Positions 40,411 to 48,681 of a stretch of DNA of 64,000 nt are shown piece by piece. Within the stretch, counting starts at the first letter, position 1. Every line of letters starts with the position of its first letter. The notes below the pieces were generated by a model that made no database searches, had not been told where the DNA came from, and was given only the letters and a program-made list of their open reading frames with translations. Source of the stretch: Georgenia sp. M64 (GTDB lineage Bacteria; Actinomycetota; Actinomycetes; Actinomycetales; Actinomycetaceae); NCBI RefSeq assembly GCF_038049925.1, contig NZ_CP145809.1, positions 1,178,001 through 1,242,000 on the forward strand. The letters run 5' to 3'. Position numbers and translations under genes: made by a program.

Positions 40411-41445
40411 TCACAGGTCCGACGATCGAGGTCCCCAGATGTTGACGCCCGCGTCGACCGCGTGGCCGTCGATCGCCGTGAGCTCGTCCGGCGAGAAGGC
40501 CGGTCCGTCGAGGGCCGCGACGGAGCTCTCGAGCTGGGCGGGGCTCGAGGCGCCGACGAGGGCCGTGGTCACCCGGGGGTCGCGCAGGACCCAGGCGATC
40601 GCCATCTGCGCCAGGGTCTGGCCGCGGGCCGCCGCGATCTCGTTCAGCGCCCGGACGTGGCCGAGGGTCTCCTCGGTGAGGAACTCCCGGCGGAAGGGCC
40701 CGCCGCGGGCGGCTCGCGAGTCCCCGGGGACGCCGTCGAGGTACTTGTCGGTGAGCAGGCCCTGGGCCAGCGGGGAGAAGACCACGGTGCCCAGCCCCGC
40801 CTCGCCGACGACGTCGAGCAGGCTGGGGTCGCCGTCCTCGACCCAGCGGTTGACCATCGAGTACGACGGCTGGTGCACGAGCAGGTCGAGACCGATCTCC
40901 GCGGCGACCGCCAGGGCCTGGACGGTGCGCTCGGCGGAGTAGGAGGAGATCCCCGCGTAGCGCGCCCGCCCCGACCGCACCGCCGTGAGCAGCGCCCCGA
41001 GCGTCTCGTGCAGGGGCGTCGTGGGGTCGAAGCGGTGGGAGTAGAAGATGTCGACGTGGTCCAGGCCCAGCCGGCCGAGCGACTGGTCGAGCGAGGCGAG
41101 GAGGTACTTGCGCGAGCCGCCCTCGCCGTAGGGACCGGGCCACTGCGTGTAGCCCGCCTTGGTGGAGATGACCAGCTCGTCGCGCAGGCCGGCCAGGTCG
41201 GTGGCGAGCAGCCGGCCGAGCGCCGCCTCGGCCGCGCCGGGCGGGGGCCCGTAGTTGTTGGCGAGGTCGAGGTGGGTGATGCCCAGGTCGACCGCGCGCC
41301 GGACGATCTCACGCTGGCCGGCCTCGGGCGTGCCCTCGCCGAAGTTCTGCCAGAGGCCCAGCGCGATCGCGGGCAGGTCCAGCCCGCTGCGGCCGCAGCG
41401 TCGGTAGGGCATCGCCTCGTAGCGCCCGGGCGCGGGGGTGAACAT
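40411..41445 (-). CDS. Aldo/keto reductase (YghZ-like)
   Basis: A 344-residue NADPH-dependent oxidoreductase of the AKR14/YghZ type, which reduces aldehydes such as L-glyceraldehyde 3-phosphate or methylglyoxal. AKR features: DLANNYGPPPGAAEAALGRLL (catalytic Asp and Tyr), VISTKAGY (Lys), FYSHRFDPTTPLHETLGAL (His), and the cofactor region LVGASSPAQLESSVAAL. Length is normal. The leaderless-type -10 TACGGT ends 6 nt before ATG 41445. Confidence 0.9.
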   Translation of the reverse strand: MFTPAPGRYEAMPYRRCGRSGLDLPAIALGLWQNFGEGTPEAGQREIVRRAVDLGITHLDLANNYGPPPGAAEAALGRLLATDLAGLRDELVISTKAGYTQWPGPYGEGGSRKYLLASLDQSLGRLGLDHVDIFYSHRFDPTTPLHETLGALLTAVRSGRARYAGISSYSAERTVQALAVAAEIGLDLLVHQPSYSMVNRWVEDGDPSLLDVVGEAGLGTVVFSPLAQGLLTDKYLDGVPGDSRAARGGPFRREFLTEETLGHVRALNEIAAARGQTLAQMAIAWVLRDPRVTTALVGASSPAQLESSVAALDGPAFSPDELTAIDGHAVDAGVNIWGPRSSDL

Positions 41446-41451
41446 CCCCCG

Positions 41452-41457
41452 ACCGTA
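41452..41457 (-). promoter_or_regulatory. -10 element of the aldo/keto reductase gene (leaderless)
   Basis: Minus-strand TACGGT, 6 nt before ATG 41445, within the 22-nt gap after serA. Confidence 0.55.
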
Positions 41458-41467
41458 CTGCGAGGAC

Positions 41468-42703
41468 TCAGTCGTCGTCGCGCCCGCGCTCGGCCTCCGG
41501 CCGCACCATCACGCGCAGGCGGATGGTGTCCTCCATCTGCCGCACGGCCTCGACGGCCTCGCGGGGGAGCTCGGAGCTGATGTCGGTGACGACGTAGCCG
41601 AGCTCGCCCATGGTGCCCAGGATCTGGCCCTCGATGTTGGCGCCGTGCTCGGCGAACGTCTGGTTGACCAGCGCCAGGACGCCGGGGGTGTTGCGGTGGA
41701 GGAACACCACGCGGTAGCGGGCGTTCTCCGAGGGCTCGAGGTGCAGCCGGGGGACGTTGACCGACAGGTCCGTCGAGCCGGTGCGGGCGTACTTGACGAG
41801 CTTGACGGCCACGAAGTGCCCGATGTTCTCCTGCGCCTCCTGGGTCGACCCGCCCACGTGCGGGGTGAGGATGACGTTGGGCAGGCCGCGCAGCGGGGAG
41901 TCGAAGGGGTCGCCGTTCTTCGCCGGCTCCTCGGGGAAGACGTCGACGGCGGCACCCGAGAGCGACCCGTCCAGGATCTTCTCCCGGAGCGTGTCGTAGT
42001 CGACGAGGAAGCCGCGCGAGAGGTTGAGGAAGCTCGCGCCGTGCTTCATCTGCTCGAACTGCTCGGCCCCGAACATCCCGGCGTTGCCGGCCCGCCCGTC
42101 GACGTGGAGGCTCACGACGTCGGCGACGGCCAGGAGCTCGGCCATCGACCCCATGCGCTGGGCGTTGCCCAGGGCCAGCTTCTCGGCGGTGTCGTGGAAG
42201 ACGACCCGCATGCCCAGCGCCTCGGCGACGACCGAGAGCTGGGTGCCGATGTTGCCGTAGCCGATGATGCCCAGCGTCCGGCCGCGCACCTCGTGCGAGC
42301 CGGCTGCGGACTTGTCCCACACGCCGGCGTGCAGGGCGCGGTCGCGCACGGTCAGCCGGCGCGTGAGGGCGATGATCTCGCCCACGGCCAGCTCGACGAC
42401 CGAGCGGGTGTTGGAGAACGGGGCGTTGAACACCGCGATGCCGCGCCGGGCCGCGCCGCGCAGGTCGATCTGGTTGGTCCCGATGCAGAAGGCGCCGACG
42501 GCGAGCAGGTCCGGCCGGGCGGCGAGCACCCGCTCGGTGACCTGCGTGCGCGAGCGGATGCCCAGCAGGCTCACGCCGTCGAGGGCGGCGATGAGCTCGT
42601 CCTCCTCGAGCGCGCCGGGGTGGCGCACGACCTCGTACCCGGCGGCGGCCAGGATCGGGTCGGCGTCGGGGTGCGGGTTCTCGAGGAGCAGTGCCTTGGC
42701 CAC
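41468..42703 (-). CDS. serA: D-3-phosphoglycerate dehydrogenase (short type with ACT domain)
   Basis: A 411-residue enzyme, first step of serine synthesis. Substrate and nucleotide domains: LLGIRSRTQVTERVL, FNAPFSNTRSVVELAVGEIIAL, the Rossmann motif TLGIIGYGNIGTQLSVV, and LTPHVGGSTQEAQENIG with the catalytic His. The C-terminal ACT domain (about 335-405: YRVVFLHRNTPGVLALVNQTF) gives serine feedback. This is the E. coli-like 410-residue type, not the longer form with an extra domain common in mycobacteria. GTG 42703; no strong ribosome binding site. Confidence 0.94.
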   Translation of the reverse strand: MAKALLLENPHPDADPILAAAGYEVVRHPGALEEDELIAALDGVSLLGIRSRTQVTERVLAARPDLLAVGAFCIGTNQIDLRGAARRGIAVFNAPFSNTRSVVELAVGEIIALTRRLTVRDRALHAGVWDKSAAGSHEVRGRTLGIIGYGNIGTQLSVVAEALGMRVVFHDTAEKLALGNAQRMGSMAELLAVADVVSLHVDGRAGNAGMFGAEQFEQMKHGASFLNLSRGFLVDYDTLREKILDGSLSGAAVDVFPEEPAKNGDPFDSPLRGLPNVILTPHVGGSTQEAQENIGHFVAVKLVKYARTGSTDLSVNVPRLHLEPSENARYRVVFLHRNTPGVLALVNQTFAEHGANIEGQILGTMGELGYVVTDISSELPREAVEAVRQMEDTIRLRVMVRPEAERGRDDD

Positions 42704-42810
42704 GGCGCCATCGTCCGCCCGTCTCGCGATCCGGAGCAAGTCCGTCCACTCCGTGGGCCGGGCGCCCTCGGCGCCGTGGCGCGTCGGGACGGGCGGCCGC
42801 CCAGGGGCGC

Positions 42811-45093
42811 TCAGCGCAGCCCGGCCGGCAGGTCCTCGGCGTGGACGACGTGGAGCCGGCGCGTCGGGCGCGTCATGGCGACGTAGAGGTCGCCGTGGCC
42901 GCCCGCACCGATCCGGCCCGGCTCCACGAGGACGACGACGTCGAACTCCAGACCCTTGGCCGCCACCGCGTCGACCACCACGACGCGGGCGTCGAGCGGG
43001 TCCCCGTCCGGCCCGCGCAGCGCCGCCGCCAGCGCGGGGTCCCCGGCGAGCGCCCGGACCACCAGCGACTCCTGCCCGCGGGGCACCAGCACGGCCACCC
43101 GGCCGCGGCCGGGGCCGTCGGTGCGGTCCAGCGCCGCGAGCTCCGCGCGCACGACGTCGGCCGCCGTGCCGGCGAGGTCCCTCGCCCGGGTGGTCACCAG
43201 CGAGCCGGGCAGGTCCCGCGCCGCGCGGACCGGGTAGGCCGGGGCCGCCCCGGCGGCGGTCATCACCGCCGTGGCCGCGTCCATCACCGTGGCCGGCGTC
43301 CGGTAGCTGATCGTGAGGACCGACTCCCGCACGTGCTCGCTGCCCGCGCCGCCGAGGACGTCCGCCCAGGACCGGGCGGGCCGGTGCCCGCTGCGCTGGG
43401 CGAGGTCGCCGACGACGGTCATCGAGCGCGAGGGGCACCGGCGCAGCAGCGAGCGCCACGCCATGGGGCTGAGCTCCTGCGCCTCGTCGACGACGATGTG
43501 GCCGTAGGTCCAGGACCGGTCGGCCGAGGCGCGCTCGGCCGTCGTCAGCCGCGGCCCGGTCGCCGCGAAGCGCTCGGCGAGCATCTCCGCGCTGACCATC
43601 CCCATCCCCAGCTCCTGGGAGCTGATCGCCTCCTGCGCGTAGCGCAGCTCGTCGGCCGCCTGCTGCCGCGCCTCGGCCCGGGCACGGGAGGCCTCGGCCT
43701 GCTGGTGGGGGCCCAGGAGCTCGGCGAGCTCGTCGAGGAGCGGCACGTCCGCGACCGTCCAGGCGGACCCGCGCTCGCGCGCCAGGAGGGCGCGGTCGGC
43801 GGCGCCCAGCCGGGGGGCGTGGCGGGCCAGCAGGTCCGGCCGGTCGTAGAGGCGCTCGAGCAGGCCGTGGGCCGTCGTCGGCATCCAGCACAGGTTGAGC
43901 GCGACACGCACGTCGCGTGCGCTGCGCACGTCCTCGAAGAGGTACGGCCGCTCCTCCGGGTCGTCCGCCCCGCGCGCCGCGGCGTACTGGCGGACGAGGA
44001 CGTCGAGCATCGCCAGGGCGAAGGTGTCGCGCGCCTGGTTGTGGGGCAGCCCGGAGCGCCGGGCCCGGCCCATCGCGGTGCGCACGTCGGCGGGGTCGAG
44101 GCGCAGCCGCACGCCCTCCACGTCGAGCTCCTGGACCTGCTCGGGCACCCGCTGCAGCCCGCGCACGGCGCGGGCCAGGACGTCGGCCATGACGAGGCGG
44201 CCCTTGACGGCCGCGACCTCCTCGTCCTCGGCGGCGTCCGCCGTCGTGCCGGGCAGGAGGTCCGCCATCGTGGTGGCGACGACGTCGCTCTCGCCCAGGG
44301 AGGGCAGCACCTGGTCGATGTAGCGCAGGAACACCCGGGACGGCCCCACGAGGAGGACGCCGGACCGCTCCAGCCGCTGACGGTGGGCGTAGAGGAGGTA
44401 GGCGGTGCGGTGGAGCGCCACCGCGGTCTTGCCCGTGCCCGGCCCGCCCTGGACGACGAGGACGCCGTCGAGGGGGGAGCGGATCACGGCGTCCTGCTCG
44501 GCCTGGATGGTCGCGACGATGTCGCTCATGTGCCCCTCGCGGGCCGCGGACATCGCGGCGAAGAGCGCGCCCTCGCCGGTGAGGCCGTCGGCGACGTCGG
44601 CGTCGAGGTGGGCGTGGTCGAGCAGCTCGTCCTCGACCCCGACCACCGTGCGGGAGCGGGTCATGAGGTGCCGGCGCCGCACGACGTCGCCGGGGTGCGC
44701 GGCCGTGGCCTGGTAGAAGGGCTGGGCCGAGGGGGCGCGCCAGTCCACGAGGAGCTGGTCGTGCTCGGCGTCGGACATGCCGATGCGCCCGACGTAGCGG
44801 GGCTCCTCGCCGGCCCGCAGGTCCAGCCGGCCGAAGACCAGCCGGTTCTCGACGTGGTCGAGCCGGGCCACGGCGTCGGAGTAGTGGGCCGCGAACGCGT
44901 CGCGCTCGGAGCGGTTCTGCGGCGACCCCGACGGCCCCTCGCGCCGGACCTCCGCCAGCCGGGACCCGTAGGAGGCGCGCAGCTCGTCGAGGCGGGTGTA
45001 CACGCGGTCGACGTAGGTCTGCTCCTCGCCGACGGCGGCCGCCACCGTGTCCTGGGCGGCGCCGGCCGGGTCGGGCGTGGGGGCCTGCTGCAC
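42811..45093 (-). CDS. helD: HelD-type UvrD-like ATPase (RNA polymerase recycling factor)
   Basis: A 760-residue superfamily 1 ATPase. An N-terminal arm (about 10-120: EEQTYVDRVYTRLDELRASYGSRLAEV) precedes Walker A GGPGTGKT at residues 216-223, then the inserted domain and DEAQELSPMAWRSLLRRC (motif II), GDLAQRSG (motif III) and MTRPTRRLHVVHA (motif VI). HelD proteins release stalled or rifampicin-bound RNA polymerase; some give rifampicin tolerance. GTG 45093 follows a GAGAAGGAG ribosome binding site; ATG 45153 falls within the promoter region (GATAAT, 45156-45161) and is rejected. The gap upstream of 45345 is shared with the divergent PAC2 gene. Confidence 0.9.
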   Translation of the reverse strand: MQQAPTPDPAGAAQDTVAAAVGEEQTYVDRVYTRLDELRASYGSRLAEVRREGPSGSPQNRSERDAFAAHYSDAVARLDHVENRLVFGRLDLRAGEEPRYVGRIGMSDAEHDQLLVDWRAPSAQPFYQATAAHPGDVVRRRHLMTRSRTVVGVEDELLDHAHLDADVADGLTGEGALFAAMSAAREGHMSDIVATIQAEQDAVIRSPLDGVLVVQGGPGTGKTAVALHRTAYLLYAHRQRLERSGVLLVGPSRVFLRYIDQVLPSLGESDVVATTMADLLPGTTADAAEDEEVAAVKGRLVMADVLARAVRGLQRVPEQVQELDVEGVRLRLDPADVRTAMGRARRSGLPHNQARDTFALAMLDVLVRQYAAARGADDPEERPYLFEDVRSARDVRVALNLCWMPTTAHGLLERLYDRPDLLARHAPRLGAADRALLARERGSAWTVADVPLLDELAELLGPHQQAEASRARAEARQQAADELRYAQEAISSQELGMGMVSAEMLAERFAATGPRLTTAERASADRSWTYGHIVVDEAQELSPMAWRSLLRRCPSRSMTVVGDLAQRSGHRPARSWADVLGGAGSEHVRESVLTISYRTPATVMDAATAVMTAAGAAPAYPVRAARDLPGSLVTTRARDLAGTAADVVRAELAALDRTDGPGRGRVAVLVPRGQESLVVRALAGDPALAAALRGPDGDPLDARVVVVDAVAAKGLEFDVVVLVEPGRIGAGGHGDLYVAMTRPTRRLHVVHAEDLPAGLR

Positions 45094-45155
45094 GCGTGCT
45101 CCTTCTCCTCGTGCGCACCGGCGGTGCGGCTGACGTGCCGTCGGCACGGCCATCC

Positions 45156-45161
45156 ATTATC
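45156..45161 (-). promoter_or_regulatory. -10 candidate of helD
   Basis: Minus-strand GATAAT, 62 nt before GTG 45093. The -35 region is poor. Confidence 0.5.
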
Positions 45162-45344
45162 CGTCCTCGGGACGGTCCGTGCAGGCATGTCCGGGCCGGA
45201 CGTCCCGCGGACCCGGCTGGATCTGCGACGGACCTGCGCCACCTGCCGCGCGCGGCCGGTGCCGGTCCGCTCGCGGAATGCCCGGCGACACCGCAGTGTT
45301 GGCAGAGGTAGACCTCGACCCACCAGAACGAGAGGAGTCGGCCG

Positions 45345-46274
45345 ATGCGCGACCCCCATGAGCTCTACACGCTGGCCGCCCGGCCGCAGGAGTCCACCCC
45401 CGTGCTCGTGCACGCCATGCGGGGCTCCCTCGACGCCGGGCACGCCGGCGCGCTGGTCTCGCGGCACCTCCTCGGCTCCCTCCAGGTCGAGCGGGTCGCC
45501 ACCTTCGAGCCCGACGAGCTGGTCGACTACCGCTCGCGGCGCCCTGCCATGACCTTCGAGGACTGGCGGTTCACGGAGTACGACGAGCCGGTCATCGCGC
45601 TGGACCTCCTGCGCGACGACGAGGGCACCGCGCTGCTGCTCCTCCACGGCCCCGAGCCCGACCTGCAGTGGGACCGCTTCACCGCCGCGGTCGTCGGCCT
45701 CGTCGAGGACCTCGGCGTCGAGCGGACGATCGGCGTGCACGGCATCCCGATGGCGGTCCCGCACACCCGCCCGACGACGGTGACGTCGCACGCCAGCCGG
45801 AGCGGTCTCGTGGACACCCAGCGTCACTTCATGGGCACCGTCCAGGTGCCCGGCAACATCGCGGCCCTGCTGGAGCTCCGGCTCGGGCGGGCCGGGCACG
45901 ACGCGCTGGGCTTCGCCGCGCACGTCCCGCACTACCTCGCCCAGGCCGAGTACCCCCTCGCGGCCGCCGAGCTCGTCCGGCAGATCGCGGCGCACGCCGG
46001 CCTCGCGCTGCCCGTGGGTGAGCTGGAGGCCGCAGCGGCCGAGACGGCCGCGCAGATCGAGGCACAGGTCTCGGCGTCGGCCGAGGTCGGCGCCGTCGTC
46101 CACGCGCTCGAGCAGCAGTACGACGCCTTCATGGAGGCCGCGGCCCAGCCGAACCAGAAGACCCTCCTCGCCGACCACGGGGACATGCCCACGGCCGAGC
46201 AGATCGGCGCCGAGCTGGAGGCGTTCCTCGCCGAGCACGCGGGCGGGCGTCCCGAGGACGACCCCGAGGCCTGA
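45345..46274 (+). CDS. PAC2 family protein
   Basis: A 309-residue protein of the PAC2 (proteasome assembly chaperone 2-like) family: MRGSLDAGHAGALVSRHLL near the start, FEPDELVDYRSRRPAM, VHGIPMAVPHTRPTTVTSHA, GTVQVPGNIAALLELRLG and a helical C-terminal part ending in an acidic tail. In actinobacteria such proteins are near-universal but their role is not settled. A strong ribosome binding site (GAGAGGAG) precedes ATG 45345. Confidence 0.85.
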   Translation: MRDPHELYTLAARPQESTPVLVHAMRGSLDAGHAGALVSRHLLGSLQVERVATFEPDELVDYRSRRPAMTFEDWRFTEYDEPVIALDLLRDDEGTALLLLHGPEPDLQWDRFTAAVVGLVEDLGVERTIGVHGIPMAVPHTRPTTVTSHASRSGLVDTQRHFMGTVQVPGNIAALLELRLGRAGHDALGFAAHVPHYLAQAEYPLAAAELVRQIAAHAGLALPVGELEAAAAETAAQIEAQVSASAEVGAVVHALEQQYDAFMEAAAQPNQKTLLADHGDMPTAEQIGAELEAFLAEHAGGRPEDDPEA

Positions 46275-46333
46275 GAGCGCTGCGGCGCCGTCCCACGGCC
46301 CGGGCGGCGCGCCGGCGCCCGCCCCGGGCGGTG

Positions 46334-46339
46334 GACAAT
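46334..46339 (+). promoter_or_regulatory. -10 element of the second MFS gene (leaderless)
   Basis: GACAAT ends 6 nt before GTG 46346; this favours 46346 over GTG 46331. Confidence 0.5.
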
Positions 46340-46345
46340 GGCCGC

Positions 46346-47710
46346 GTGCCGTCCCTCACCGCCCCCGCGCCCGCCCGCGCGGCCTACCTCGTGTGGGCGG
46401 CGGCCCTGGCGGTGTACGTCGTCGCCGTCACGGGGCGCACGTCCCTGGGCGTCGCCGGGCTCCAGGCCGCCGAGCGGTTCGACATCTCCGCCACCACGCT
46501 CTCGCTCTTCTCGGTCGTCCAGCTCGCGGTCTACGCCGCCGCGCAGGTGCCCGTCGGGATCCTGCTCGACCGGATCGGCAGCCGGACCGTGCTCGCGGCG
46601 GGGGCCCTCCTGCTCGCCGCCGGCCAGGTGATGCTCGCGGTCGTCGACACCCTTCCCCTCGCGCTCGCGGCCCGTGTGCTCGTCGGGGCCGGCGACGCGA
46701 CCGCGTTCGTCTCGGTCCTGCGGCTGGTGCCGGCCTGGTTCCCCGCGCGCCGGGTGCCCCTGCTCAACCAGGTCACCGGCCTCGTCGGTGCCACCGGGCA
46801 GATCCTCTCGGCCGTGCCCTTCATGGCGCTCCTCCTCGCGGCGGGCTGGACCACCGCCTTCACCTCCCTCGCCGCCCTCGGCGTCCTCCTCGGCATCCTG
46901 GCCGCGGTCGTCGTCCGCGACCGTCCCGCCCGCGAGCGGGACACGGTCCAGCCCGTCGGCACCGGTTCGGAGGTCCCACCCGCCCCGGTGGACGTCCCGC
47001 CGCGGACCCGCGTCCCGATGCGTGCCGTGCTGCGCGAGCCGGGGACCTGGCTGGGGTTCTTCACCCACTTCGTCGGGCTCTTCCCGGCCAACACGTTCAC
47101 GCTGCTGTGGGGCGTGCCGTTCCTCACGGCCGGGCAGGGCCTGAGCCCCGTCGCCGCGAGCACCCTGCTCACCGTCGCCGCCCTGTCGGGCATCGTCGTG
47201 GGACCGGTCACCGGGGAGCTGACGGCGCGCCACCCCCTGCGCCGCTCGTGGCTCGTGGCCGGGGCGGTCGCGGCGACGATCGCGGGCTGGGCCTCGGTGC
47301 TGGCGGCGAGCACGCCGCGCCCGGTCTGGCAGCTCGCCCTGCTCGTGGTGCTCCTCACCGTCTCCGCCACCGCGTCGAACGTGGGCTTCGACTTCGCGCG
47401 CACCTTCGTCCCGCCCGCGCGGCTGGGCACCGCCACGGGTCTGGTCAACGTCGGGGGGTTCGTCGCGTCCCTCATCTCCATCTACCTCGTCGGACTCGTC
47501 CTCGACCTCGTCCGGCCCGACGGCGACTACGTGCTCGACGACTTCCGCCTGGCGCTGAGCACCCAGGCCCTGGTGTGGGCGGTCGGCCTCACCGGCTTCG
47601 TCCTGGCGCGCCGGGCGACCCGGCGCCGCATGGCCGCGCGCGGCGTGGTCGTGCCCCCGGTGCGCGACGTCGTCGCCCGGATCCTCGCCGAGCGGCGCGA
47701 CCGGTCCTGA
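46346..47710 (+). CDS. Major facilitator superfamily transporter
   Basis: A 454-residue protein with about twelve membrane segments and a central cytoplasmic loop (about residues 185-225, RDRPARERDTVQPVG). Motif A is present as VPVGILLDRIGSRTVLAAGALLL. It resembles the nitrate/cyanate-type or general permease branch (a sugar phosphate/anion-like fold), but the substrate is not evident. The C-terminus is basic (RRATRRRMAARG). Converges with the spermidine-synthase-like gene. Confidence 0.82.
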   Translation: MPSLTAPAPARAAYLVWAAALAVYVVAVTGRTSLGVAGLQAAERFDISATTLSLFSVVQLAVYAAAQVPVGILLDRIGSRTVLAAGALLLAAGQVMLAVVDTLPLALAARVLVGAGDATAFVSVLRLVPAWFPARRVPLLNQVTGLVGATGQILSAVPFMALLLAAGWTTAFTSLAALGVLLGILAAVVVRDRPARERDTVQPVGTGSEVPPAPVDVPPRTRVPMRAVLREPGTWLGFFTHFVGLFPANTFTLLWGVPFLTAGQGLSPVAASTLLTVAALSGIVVGPVTGELTARHPLRRSWLVAGAVAATIAGWASVLAASTPRPVWQLALLVVLLTVSATASNVGFDFARTFVPPARLGTATGLVNVGGFVASLISIYLVGLVLDLVRPDGDYVLDDFRLALSTQALVWAVGLTGFVLARRATRRRMAARGVVVPPVRDVVARILAERRDRS

Positions 47711-47738
47711 GCGCCGGGCGGCGACCCGCCCGTGGCGC
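47711..47738. terminator. Stem-loop between convergent MFS and spermidine-synthase-like genes
   Basis: GCGCC-GGGCGG pairs with CCGCCC-gt-GGCGC around a 4-nt loop, immediately after the MFS stop. Confidence 0.5.
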
Positions 47739-47759
47739 ACCGTCGGCGCTCGCGCACCG

Positions 47760-48632
47760 TCAGCCGGCGGGCGCCACTTGCTGCGAGGGGCCGGCGGGCT
47801 CGTCGCGTGCGGCCGGCACGCTGCCCCGGAAGTCCCGCAGCGCGCTGCCCTCGACGAGGCGCACGGGCAGCGGCAGACGGCGCAGGGCTCGGTCGAGCGC
47901 GGCCACCGGCAGGGGCGCCGCGCTCGCCGCGAGGAGGACGTTGCCGTACCGGCGACCACGCAGGATGGCGGGGTCGGCGATCAGCAGCACGTGGGGGAAG
48001 GTGTCCTGGAGCGCCGCCACCTCGGCGCGGGCCCGGTGCAGGGGCGGGTGGTCCGTGAGGTTGACGAGGTAGAGACCGTCCGCCGTCAGCACCCGCTGGG
48101 CGGACCCGGCCGCCTCGACGGTGCGGACGTGGCGCGGGACCTCCCCGCGGGCGAACACGTCCCGGACCACCACCTCCCACGAGCGGTCCGGCAGCGAGTC
48201 GAGGACCGCGCGGGCGTCGCCGGTGCGGATGCGCAGGCGGGGGGAGCGGGGCAGGTCGAACCACTCGCGGACGAGCCGGGCGAGCACCTCGTCGATCTCG
48301 ACGGCGACCTGGGTGGAGCCGGGCCGGCGCGCCTCGAGGGCCCGCGGCAGGGCACACCCCGCGGCCCCCAGGTGCAGGGCCCGCAGCGGCCCGGTCGGGC
48401 GCGCCGCCTCGACGACGAGCGCCATCTGCTCCATGTACTCGAACTCCAGGTGGGCCGGGTCGGCCAGGTCGAGGCACGAGCTCTCGGCGCCGTCGAGGAC
48501 GAGCGTGACCAGCGTCGGTGCCCCGGGCTCCCGGCGCAGCGTGGCCGTGGCCATGGAGGTGGTGACCGGCTCGGTGGGGAGCTCGACGGCCGGGGTGCGC
48601 GGCGCTGGGCGGCGTCGGGGGCGGTCGGGCAC
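47760..48632 (-). CDS. Spermidine synthase-like methyltransferase
   Basis: A 290-residue Rossmann-fold protein of the SpeE-like group: LVLDGAESSCLDLADPAHLEFEYMEQMALVVEAA, then LHLGAAGCALPRALEARRPGSTQVAVEIDEVLARLVREWF (SAM/dcSAM site, acidic residue after the second strand) and TGDARAVLDSLPDRSWEVVVRDVFARGEVP. The two usual catalytic Asp positions are only partly kept (VVRDVF instead of IxxDSxD), so this is probably not a true spermidine synthase but a related transferase of unknown substrate. GTG 48632 follows TAACGT by 6 nt. Confidence 0.8.
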   Translation of the reverse strand: MPDRPRRRPAPRTPAVELPTEPVTTSMATATLRREPGAPTLVTLVLDGAESSCLDLADPAHLEFEYMEQMALVVEAARPTGPLRALHLGAAGCALPRALEARRPGSTQVAVEIDEVLARLVREWFDLPRSPRLRIRTGDARAVLDSLPDRSWEVVVRDVFARGEVPRHVRTVEAAGSAQRVLTADGLYLVNLTDHPPLHRARAEVAALQDTFPHVLLIADPAILRGRRYGNVLLAASAAPLPVAALDRALRRLPLPVRLVEGSALRDFRGSVPAARDEPAGPSQQVAPAG

Positions 48633-48638
48633 CGCCCC

Positions 48639-48648
48639 ACGTTAGCCT
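48639..48648. promoter_or_regulatory. Overlapping divergent -10 elements
   Basis: Minus-strand TAACGT (48644-48639) drives the spermidine-synthase-like gene; plus-strand TAGCCT (48643-48648) drives dinB. They share the central TA at 48643-48644. The minus gene is leaderless (6 nt spacing); dinB has a short leader with a ribosome binding site. Confidence 0.6.
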
Positions 48649-48681
48649 GGGGCCCGGTCGGCCGAGGCGGAGGTGGTGGGC

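Noticed and set aside
45151-45153. ATG 45153 as the helD start
   Set aside because: It lies 2 nt after the predicted -10 and adds a basic, low-complexity stretch; GTG 45093 has a strong ribosome binding site.
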